Below, piece by piece: positions 14,575 through 20,268 of a stretch of DNA of 20,268 nucleotides; within the stretch, counting starts at the first letter, position 1, and every line of letters begins with the position of its first letter. The translations under genes and the position numbers were made by a program. The stretch is from positions 1-20,268 of the forward strand of contig CAMOUZ010000010.1 of assembly GCA_946626795.1 (NCBI GenBank), written 5' to 3'. Below the pieces are notes generated by a model. The model ran no database searches. It saw only the letters and a list, made by a program, of their open reading frames with translations, and was not told the DNA's origin. Source of the stretch: an uncultured Clostridia bacterium. GTDB lineage: Bacteria > Bacillota > Clostridia > Christensenellales > CAG-1252.

Positions 14575-14603
14575 ATTATAATTCTTCTTTCCTTATTTAT
14601 CAA
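14575..14603 (-). promoter_or_regulatory. hflX promoter giving a predicted leaderless mRNA
   Basis: On the minus strand TTGATA (14603-14598), a 17-base spacer and TATAAT (14580-14575), followed by six bases and the ATG at 14568. The expected transcription start falls on the A of the start codon. No ribosome site can lie between promoter and ATG. Confidence 0.7.
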
Positions 14604-14647
14604 GACAAATGTGTCCGAGGCATAACGGAGCGCCCTCCCGCATAAGC

Positions 14648-14653
14648 TATACT
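14648..14653 (+). promoter_or_regulatory. Possible -10 box for the small lipoprotein gene
   Basis: TATACT at 14648-14653 lies 21 bases upstream of the ATG, with GGGAGA in between. No convincing -35 box is present at the matching distance, so this is a weak call; the region is shared with the divergent hflX promoter. Confidence 0.35.
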
Positions 14654-14674
14654 ACTTCATTTCGGGAGAATACT

Positions 14675-15385
14675 ATGAAAAAGATCCTTATCGTAATCAT
14701 CGCCCTTATGCTCACCCTTGCCTGCCTTTTCTCGCTCGCCGCTTGCAAAAAGAAGACGGAAGAGAACGCGGAAGAACGCACCGGTTTGGAGAAGAACGTC
14801 AGCACCTTCCACGACGCCGTTTACGTGGGCGCAAACGACGACTTTTCCCTGCAACTCGTGACGGGCGAGAGCGAGAAACTCATCGTCATCGACGGGAAGG
14901 TGGGAGAACTCGCTCGTTTTGCCACCCTGACCGTCACGCCGCTCACCGCCTCTCTTTTCAATAATACCTATACTTACACCGTCATCGGAGAAGCGGGAGA
15001 AAGGAGCGGAGACCTCGTGAAAGACGTCATCGGCGCCACCTTCTCCGCGGAGCTCCGCGACATCGCGGAGATCGGAAAGGTCACGGCGGTGAAGGTCGTC
15101 GCGGCGGACATCCTCGAAAGTGAGATCCCCCTTGCGAATAAGCTCGAAGGGACGCTCGGCTGGAAGGACGTCCTCAAAATCGCGGAAGAGGAGCTCAAAG
15201 AGAGCATTCAAGCGGAGAGCGACACGGGCGCTTTGGAACGCGAGATCTATATCAAGCTCGTGAACGCCCTACCGGACGACGAGGCGCCTTACTATTATTA
15301 CGTCTCCTTCATCAAGTCCCCCGCGGACTATTGGGCGCTCCTTTTGGACCCCGTCAAAGGAGAGGTCATCAGCAAGAAGGTTTGA
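14675..15385 (+). CDS. Lipoprotein of unknown function
   Basis: 236 residues. Start chosen at 14675, after GGGAGA, because it begins a classical lipoprotein signal: KK, a hydrophobic stretch, and LAAC with C24 as the lipidated residue. A lysine-rich linker follows. The mature part looks like alternating beta strands and helices with no recognisable catalytic motif. The C-terminal end (YYYYVSF...LLLDPVKGEVISKKV) resembles the last strand of PepSY-like domains, but a single match of this kind is weak. It is predicted to sit on the outer face of the membrane. It is likely monocistronic: a hairpin follows at 15420-15449, before the next gene. Confidence 0.85.
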   Translation: MKKILIVIIALMLTLACLFSLAACKKKTEENAEERTGLEKNVSTFHDAVYVGANDDFSLQLVTGESEKLIVIDGKVGELARFATLTVTPLTASLFNNTYTYTVIGEAGERSGDLVKDVIGATFSAELRDIAEIGKVTAVKVVAADILESEIPLANKLEGTLGWKDVLKIAEEELKESIQAESDTGALEREIYIKLVNALPDDEAPYYYYVSFIKSPADYWALLLDPVKGEVISKKV

Positions 15386-15419
15386 GCCCCTTCCTCCCCC
15401 TTCGCGAATAAAGAGATTC

Positions 15420-15449
15420 TCCCCCGCACATAATATCCCTTGCGGGGGA
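15420..15449 (+). terminator. Hairpin after the small lipoprotein gene
   Basis: A 9-bp perfect stem, TCCCCCGCA (15420-15428) and TGCGGGGGA (15441-15449), with a 12-base loop. The following bases (TCATCTTTC) are only moderately T-rich, so termination may be partial. The hairpin also lies 13 bases ahead of the GGAGG of the DUF378 gene, so it could act as a 5' leader structure instead. Confidence 0.55.
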
Positions 15450-15474
15450 TCATCTTTCGCAAAAGGAGGAAAAA

Positions 15475-15711
15475 ATGATAACATTGATCGCACTCATCAT
15501 CGCCATCATCGGCGCGGTAAATTGGCTAGCCATCGGGATCTTCGGCTTTAATCTCGTGACTTGGATCACCTTCGGCAGCGAGATCGCCGCAAGAATCATC
15601 TATGTGCTCGTGGGCGTCGCAGGCGCTTGGCTCATCTATTTCATCATTCGCAAGAAGGGCCGCGTGGACGAACACTTTCCGCAAGACAAGCGCGAAAGGG
15701 TACACGAATAA
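15475..15711 (+). CDS. DUF378 family small membrane protein
   Basis: 78 residues with two predicted transmembrane helices (about 3-25 and 35-58) and a charged cytoplasmic tail (RKKGRVDEHFPQDKRERVHE). The family hallmark GAVNWLAIGIFGFNLV (13-28) matches the YuzA/DUF378 pattern of small Firmicutes membrane proteins; the family function is unknown. A strong AAAGGAGG lies just before the ATG. Its stop overlaps the start of the next small gene by one base. Confidence 0.88.
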   Translation: MITLIALIIAIIGAVNWLAIGIFGFNLVTWITFGSEIAARIIYVLVGVAGAWLIYFIIRKKGRVDEHFPQDKRERVHE

Positions 15712-15857
15712 TGAAGCTCATCCGAAAAGCCGTCCGCAAAGCGAAAGCCCTCTTTTCGGAGCTGAAAAGCCGCTTCGACAAGCAGGGGGCTTATACCGGC
15801 ACGGCGGACGATAAAAACGGAAGCGACGAGCCCGAGCAAGACGCGGACGATCTGTAA
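15711..15857 (+). CDS. 48-residue charged protein coupled to DUF378 gene
   Basis: Starts with an ATG sharing one base with the DUF378 stop (TAATG), a classical coupling arrangement, with AAAGGG just upstream. The N-terminal half is a strongly basic amphipathic helix (KLIRKAVRKAKALFSELKSR), which could lie on the membrane or bind nucleic acid. The C-terminal half is polar and acidic and ends PEQDADDL. No domain is recognised. Co-translation with a membrane protein suggests a peripheral partner, but that is inference. Confidence 0.65.
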   Translation: MKLIRKAVRKAKALFSELKSRFDKQGAYTGTADDKNGSDEPEQDADDL

Positions 15858-15874
15858 AGGACGCGAAAAAGAGA

Positions 15875-15905
15875 CGGAACGCAAGACTGCGCTCCGCCCC
15901 TTTTT
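15875..15905. terminator. Bidirectional intrinsic terminator
   Basis: A 9-bp stem with one A-C mismatch (15875-15883 with 15888-15896) and loop AGAC, followed on the plus strand by CCCC and TTTTT. On the minus strand the run TCTCTTTTT follows. It ends the DUF378 pair and also serves the large minus-strand lipoprotein gene, which has an untranslated tail of about 130-150 bases before it. I see no further gene in 15906-16027. Confidence 0.8.
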
Positions 15906-16027
15906 ATCTTTTTCGATTTTCGGCGCGCAGGGGCTTTCCTCCCGCATTGCGCCTTCTTTCAAAATCCTCCGTGCCCTTTCGGAGAGCCCAATGGGCGCTT
16001 TTCGCAATGCTCGCTTCCGAATAAAAG

Positions 16028-19000
16028 TCAAGCTGCCGCCTTTTCTCGCTCCTCGAAAAGATGATCGTAAGCGAAAGAATTCGAATCTTTAAATCTCGAC
16101 ATCGTCTCAAAAGATCCCGCGAAGGTATTCACGATGAGCTCGAATTTCTCGCGGATATGCGTCCCCTCCTCCAAGAAATCGGGGCGGGAGACAAAGACCG
16201 AGCAAAGAGAAAGCGTCTCGGCGGCGTCCTCTTTATAATCCGTGCGGGAATACCCCGTCAGGAAATAGCTCGTTTGGGCGGTATTCTCGTCCCATACGCC
16301 GTACACGCCATCATTCGAGGTACTCGCATAACCGGGGCCGCCTTTATTGACGTTCGCAAGGTTCTTTTTGAAGGCGCTTTGCTTGGTCTTCGTCATATTA
16401 TAAGTCAGCACGTGGGTGAATTCGTGGAGCATAATATTGTAATATCCGCCGCGGATCACGCCGCGCATTTCGGTCTCGAAAGTGGCGAACCACACGCGAT
16501 TCGTCGCGTCGGTCAGTCCGAGCGTTCTGCCGCTGTTGATGCGTTTCACGAGATAGATCTTGATCTCGCCGTTATTCAAGAAGACGAATTCCCGCCAGCA
16601 GTTTTTCGGCATCATCTCAAAGGTGTATAAGAGAAATTGCGCCTGTTTCATCGTGGCGGAAGCGTCGGTCTGCTTCTCCATCGGATACGAGGCATAAGGA
16701 TCCTCGATGGCTTTATAATAAACGGACACGCCGCAATATCCCTCCATCCTCGCGATAAGCGCGTCAAGGGAGTCCGTCGCTCTGACTTTTCTGCTCTCGA
16801 CGGAGCCTTGCGCCGTCACGTAGCTCGTGCCCAAGATCTCTTTCGCATTTACGGCGAGATATACGACGCCGTTTTCTCCGTCCGCACCATTCTCTCCGCG
16901 CGTCGCCGTGACCGAAAGCCCCGCAAGCGCGGAAATGCCGCCCGCTTCTCCGCCGAGACCTTTGGCTCCCGCCTTCCCCGCCACAGCCGTCACCATGCCG
17001 GACTCGAATTCCACACGATACGCATAGATCGCAGAGCCGCTGTCGCCGCCGTTTCCGCCGTCGCCGCCGCTTCCCGACACATAGAGCAGGACGCCGTCCG
17101 TATACGCCGCCGACGCACCGTCGCCGCCATTCGTGCCGTCCGTGCCGTTCCCCGCCTCCGCAAGGAGGACACCGTCCCCTTTAAAGACGAGAGAATATCC
17201 ACCGAGGGCGATACCGCCGTTCACGCCGTTATGCCCGTACATGCCGTTGCGCTGTTTGATCTCTTTATTGGAGGGATTCGTCTTCCTTTGCCAAACGCCA
17301 TTCACCTTTTCCCCGTCGTTATCGAGATAATACGGCGAATCCGCCCGCACGAGATTTGCTCCGTCGAGGACCACCGTCGTCTTGCCCGACGAGCCGAAAT
17401 CCATCACCGTGCCCCCCATTCCATAGGTGGCGGCGGTGGCGAAAGAAGAGAGGGTGACCGTGCGCGTCGCCGCGTTTCGGAAATAGAAATACAGCCCTTG
17501 ATACACCGTGGCTTCCGTGCCGTCGTAATGTCCTTCGAGGATGAGGTCCGTGACTTCGTAAGGGACCAAGATCGTGCTTTTCTCGCTCGGCACGTCATAA
17601 TCCTCCGGTAGGACCATCCAGATAAAATGCGCCTCTTTCGAGGTCTTCAAGGAGACTTGGCTCCAATCTTCATACACTCTGCGGTCGTATCTTCCGCGCA
17701 CGGAGAAGGAAACCTCGTTGCTTCCGACGCCGTCCGAGGTCACCGCCGAGATCCTGACGACGCCCCTCCCCGCGCCCGCTTTCACGACGAAGACGCCCGA
17801 GGCCACCTCTTCCACAAGGTCCGCGCCGTCGAGGACGTTATAGCGCACGTCACCCGCCCAATCCGCGGGAGAGACCTCCGCGCTGATCCGCGCTTCTTCC
17901 CCTTCGCCGAGATAAGAGGAGGCGTTCGCCGTCGTCGAGATGGCGAGGCTCGCGGACTGCACGGTCTCGACGGTGTAACGCACCGTCACGTCTTCCGCAA
18001 GGACGGACGCCGACACGCGGAAAACGATCTCGCTCCCGCGCGGCGCCGTCTCTTTCACCTTGAAGGTGGTGGAGCCTGTCTCCCATTCGATATAATTTCC
18101 GCCGCTGAGCAAGAACACTTCCACTTCGGAATCGTCCGCATTCGCGGGGGTCAAAGCATAGGTAAACGTGCGCGTCTCGCCCGTCGTAACGGCGCTTCCG
18201 CCGTCCGCCACCGCGATCGCCCTCGGCACGGGACGCCCCACGCGGATATTCTTCCAAGCGACTTTCGTCCCGCAGCTCGCAACGAGCAAAATGCTCGCGC
18301 CTTCGGGCGCCTCCCGAGACACCGTGAGGAGAGAGCTTTCACGGTCATACGTCGCGTACTCTCCGCCCGTCTCGAAGGTGATATACAAAGGAAAATCGGT
18401 ATAATCGGGCGCCATGTCCACCCTGACGAAAAGACTCTCCCCCGCAGGACAAGCGTCCTCTTCGGCGGTGATCGTCAGCGAATGAGGCTGATAGGTCGTG
18501 ACTTTTATATATTTCTCCGCGCTGACCACATCGCCGCAACGCGCAGAGACCACCACGTATTCGCCGTAATCCGCGTCCCTGCCGATACGAAGAAGATCCC
18601 CTTCAAGGGTGGCGTTTCCGCGGATGAGCTCATAGGTTACGGGGAGATTCGCATCCGGCAGGATCCTCGCTTTCAAGCGGATCTCCTCCCCCGCCGCCGC
18701 TTCGTCCGCGGCGAGAAGCGTGATTTTCTCAGCCCCGAGCGCCGCCACGACGAAATCCTCGGTGAGACTCACGCCGCCGCCCGTCACGGAGAGCGTAAAG
18801 GCGTCTCCCGCCGAGGCCGTCTTCGCGATGAAAAGGACGCCGTCCGAAACGGAAGCGACCTCCGCTCCGCTCGACACTACGATCTCAAAGCCCTCGCCGA
18901 GAGAGGTCTCCTCTCCTGCCGCCGACACCAAAAAGAGCGGGATCTCCGCTCCGGGATAAAGCGCCCCGTCCAAAGAAAGCTCATACGAAACTTTCTCCTC

Positions 19001-19084
19001 GCAGGCGGAAAATACCGTGAGCGTCATCGCCACGCAAAGAAGCAGACAAATGAGAAGAATAGTCCTTGAAGAACGTTGGTTCAT
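16028..19084 (-). CDS. Large lipoprotein with Ig-like modules, Gly-rich repeats and zincin-like peptidase domain
   Basis: 1018-residue surface protein. Start chosen at 19084 because it opens a clean lipoprotein signal ending FSAC (C28); an ATG 19 codons earlier lies upstream of the -10 box and has no ribosome site. Residues about 30-465 look like four or five beta-sandwich (Ig/Big-like) modules in tandem. Residues about 500-760 look like a beta-solenoid with glycine-rich turns such as GSGGDGGNGGDSGSA (671-685). The C-terminal part (about 770-1018) contains HEFTH (887-891), a zinc-peptidase HExxH, with a candidate third ligand E952 or E956 in KEDAAETLS. This pattern suggests a gluzincin-type metallopeptidase acting on extracellular protein or mucin; the substrate is unknown. 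Monocistronic. Confidence 0.8.
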   Translation of the reverse strand: MNQRSSRTILLICLLLCVAMTLTVFSACEEKVSYELSLDGALYPGAEIPLFLVSAAGEETSLGEGFEIVVSSGAEVASVSDGVLFIAKTASAGDAFTLSVTGGGVSLTEDFVVAALGAEKITLLAADEAAAGEEIRLKARILPDANLPVTYELIRGNATLEGDLLRIGRDADYGEYVVVSARCGDVVSAEKYIKVTTYQPHSLTITAEEDACPAGESLFVRVDMAPDYTDFPLYITFETGGEYATYDRESSLLTVSREAPEGASILLVASCGTKVAWKNIRVGRPVPRAIAVADGGSAVTTGETRTFTYALTPANADDSEVEVFLLSGGNYIEWETGSTTFKVKETAPRGSEIVFRVSASVLAEDVTVRYTVETVQSASLAISTTANASSYLGEGEEARISAEVSPADWAGDVRYNVLDGADLVEEVASGVFVVKAGAGRGVVRISAVTSDGVGSNEVSFSVRGRYDRRVYEDWSQVSLKTSKEAHFIWMVLPEDYDVPSEKSTILVPYEVTDLILEGHYDGTEATVYQGLYFYFRNAATRTVTLSSFATAATYGMGGTVMDFGSSGKTTVVLDGANLVRADSPYYLDNDGEKVNGVWQRKTNPSNKEIKQRNGMYGHNGVNGGIALGGYSLVFKGDGVLLAEAGNGTDGTNGGDGASAAYTDGVLLYVSGSGGDGGNGGDSGSAIYAYRVEFESGMVTAVAGKAGAKGLGGEAGGISALAGLSVTATRGENGADGENGVVYLAVNAKEILGTSYVTAQGSVESRKVRATDSLDALIARMEGYCGVSVYYKAIEDPYASYPMEKQTDASATMKQAQFLLYTFEMMPKNCWREFVFLNNGEIKIYLVKRINSGRTLGLTDATNRVWFATFETEMRGVIRGGYYNIMLHEFTHVLTYNMTKTKQSAFKKNLANVNKGGPGYASTSNDGVYGVWDENTAQTSYFLTGYSRTDYKEDAAETLSLCSVFVSRPDFLEEGTHIREKFELIVNTFAGSFETMSRFKDSNSFAYDHLFEEREKAAA

Positions 19085-19090
19085 AGTTGT

Positions 19091-19099
19091 ATTATAGCA
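19091..19099 (-). promoter_or_regulatory. Extended -10 promoter giving a predicted leaderless mRNA
   Basis: On the minus strand TG-C-TATAAT (19099-19091) is followed by six bases and the ATG at 19084, with no ribosome site. There is no good -35 box, which an extended -10 can tolerate. The expected start is the A of the ATG. Confidence 0.6.
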
Positions 19100-19227
19100 C
19101 AATCCGCCCCACGTGCGCATAAAAATTCTGCGGGAAATCATGGAAGAGGAAATGCGGGGGAATGAATGGCGACTGCGGCGCGTCGCACCGGGGAAAACCG
19201 TGCCCGCAGGGCATATCGTTCGATGCG

Positions 19228-19385
19228 GTGAAGTTTTTGCTGATGCAAAAGTGAAGTTGTTTCATCGTGAAGCGCTTCGCTTTGCTCACAGTGAAGTTAA
19301 GTCCGCCTCTTTTTATCCGCAACTTGCGCCAACCGCGCAAACTTCACCGTCAAAGGCAACTTCACTCGCCGTTAGGCAAACTTCG
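19228..19385. repeat. Cluster of GTGAAGTT / AACTTCAC repeats
   Basis: GTGAAGTT occurs at 19228-19235, 19251-19258 and 19291-19298, with a variant GTGAAGCG at 19267-19274. The reverse complement AACTTCAC occurs at 19340-19347 and 19358-19365, and AACTTCG at 19379-19385. The forward units are 16-24 bases apart and the reverse units 18-21. Local stems such as TTTTGC/GCAAAA (19235-19250) and the palindrome GAAGCGCTTC (19269-19278) fill the gaps. The cluster lies directly downstream of the mfd stop and contains no gene. It may be a miniature dispersed repeat. Confidence 0.65.
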
Positions 19386-19393
19386 TTATTCGC

Positions 19394-20268
19394 TTATTTA
19401 TTCGTCTCGGTCAGGCTGTCCCCGCGAACGGCGAGAAGGAATTTCGTAAGAAGATTCACTTTCCCCATCACGCTCCCGGCCTTCACGTTATACGTGACTT
19501 CCGCGCCCATGACGTCCACCGTCTTGATCTCATCTTTCATAAAATGAAGGGCGTTTCGGACATTCGCGCTGACGGGATACGTCTCGTCCGCATAGGTCAC
19601 GCGGACTTCGCCGAGCGTAACGGATATTTTCTTGATAAAGAGGGAGGCGGCGACGCTCTTCATATACGCGACGAGCACGAGAGAATGTGCCTTAACAGGC
19701 GGCATTCCGAAATTCTCCTCCATCTCGCGAAGGACGGCGTTTTTGCTCTTTTCGTCGGATATTGCGGCGATTTTCTTATAAAAACGCAGGCGTTGGAGCT
19801 CGCTCTCGATATAGTCTTTCGGCAGATAAGCGTCCGCTTTGACGGAGAGCTCCACGTTCCCTGTCTCGGGCAGAGCCTCTCCATTCAGCTCCGCGATGGC
19901 TTCGCGAAGGAGGGTGCAATACATATCGTAGCCCACGCGCTCGATATGGCCATGCTGTTCCGCGCCGAGGACATTCCCCGCGCCGCGAATTTCGAGATCC
20001 ATCATCGCGAGACGATAGCCGCTCCCGAGGTCGTCATTCTCCAAGAGCGCTTTCAGCCGCTTTTCGGCGTCCCCCGTCAGGAGCAAGCCTTCCGGGAAGG
20101 TGAAATAAGCGTATGCGAGACGCTCGCTCCTCCCCACGCGCCCTTTGAGCTGATACATCTGCGAGAGTCCGAGCCGATTCGCCTCCACGACGATGAGAGT
20201 ATTCGCGTCGGGGATGTCGATGCCGTTCTCGATGATGGTCGTGCAGATCAAAACGTCGGCTTGCTTCT
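19394..20268 (-). CDS. mfd: Transcription-repair coupling factor Mfd, C-terminal part
   Basis: Partial: the gene runs off the right edge, and the first complete codon in the window belongs to ...KQADVLICTTIIENGIDIPDAN. Mfd removes RNA polymerase stalled at DNA lesions and recruits the UvrA excision machinery. Visible are the end of the second RecA-like helicase domain (TTIIENGIDIPDANTL), motif VI with QLKGRVGRSERLAYAYF, the family sequence LEIRGAGNVLGAEQHGHI, and the C-terminal regulatory domain (D7) that contacts UvrA. About 290 of the roughly 1150 residues are in the window. The stop is TAA at 19396-19394. No clear terminator follows; a weak GCCC/GGGC stem near 19202-19212 is the nearest candidate. 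Confidence 0.96.
   Translation of the reverse strand, partial: KQADVLICTTIIENGIDIPDANTLIVVEANRLGLSQMYQLKGRVGRSERLAYAYFTFPEGLLLTGDAEKRLKALLENDDLGSGYRLAMMDLEIRGAGNVLGAEQHGHIERVGYDMYCTLLREAIAELNGEALPETGNVELSVKADAYLPKDYIESELQRLRFYKKIAAISDEKSKNAVLREMEENFGMPPVKAHSLVLVAYMKSVAASLFIKKISVTLGEVRVTYADETYPVSANVRNALHFMKDEIKTVDVMGAEVTYNVKAGSVMGKVNLLTKFLLAVRGDSLTETNK

Noticed and set aside
13231..14625. A 464-codon open frame opposite hflX
   Set aside because: Antisense shadow of hflX crossing its promoter; no ribosome site or recognisable domain.
17627..19069. A 480-codon open frame opposite the large lipoprotein gene
   Set aside because: Antisense of Ig-like coding DNA; arginine- and histidine-rich, with no plausible fold or start signal.
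19201..19213. A terminator for mfd at the TGCCC-GCA-GGGCA palindrome
   Set aside because: The stem is four to five base pairs with a tiny loop and only a short TTTT on the minus strand; too weak to call.
19228..19385. A CRISPR array, suggested by the repeated 8-mers
   Set aside because: The units are 8 bases, imperfect, variably spaced and in both orientations; CRISPR repeats are longer and all in one orientation, with no cas genes here.

Overview
The window looks like a chromosomal segment of an anaerobic Clostridia-type bacterium (Bacillota). The evidence is Firmicutes-style signals (GGAGG ribosome sites, AT-rich sigma-A promoters, LAAC-type lipoboxes), a clostridial form of HflX with an N-terminal metalloprotease-like domain, a flavodiiron/rubredoxin oxygen- or NO-defence cluster, and a DUF378 membrane protein. 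Coding DNA is moderately GC-rich and intergenic DNA is AT-rich. I see no phage, transposon, CRISPR array or tRNA.

Layout. 1-479: no gene; it holds a very strong leftward promoter with phased A-tracts (probably serving a highly expressed unit beyond the left edge) and a terminator. 480-3360 (minus): a Nudix hydrolase and a PrsA/SurA-like lipoprotein foldase, separated by a terminator. 3564-7080 (minus): a tight housekeeping operon metG-tatD-ksgA with overlapping stop and start codons. 7310-9616 (plus): a four-domain flavodiiron protein, an unknown 100-residue protein and a 50-residue rubredoxin, ended by a bidirectional terminator. 9683-12556: an LplD-type GH4 alpha-galacturonidase (minus) divergent from an AraC regulator (plus), which is followed after one base by a hypoxanthine/uracil-DNA glycosylase. 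12566-14568 (minus): hflX-dut with an ATGA overlap. 14675-15857 (plus): a small lipoprotein, a DUF378 membrane protein and a coupled 48-residue protein. 16028-19084 (minus): a 1018-residue lipoprotein with Ig-like modules, glycine-rich repeats and a C-terminal HExxH peptidase-like domain. 19228-19385: repeats of GTGAAGTT in both orientations. 19394-20268 (minus): the C-terminal part of mfd.

How the genes work together. The flavodiiron cluster is a self-contained electron chain for reducing O2 or NO. The galacturonidase and AraC gene form a local sugar-response pair without a transporter nearby. The minus-strand genes are mostly translation and DNA/nucleotide maintenance. I do not see a clear new multigene system. 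The most unusual signals are two genes whose sigma-A promoter sits exactly six bases before the ATG (predicted leaderless mRNAs), the phased A-tract promoter, the duplicated cysteine motif inserted in the foldase, the large zincin-like lipoprotein, and the uncharacterised middle gene of the flavodiiron operon.
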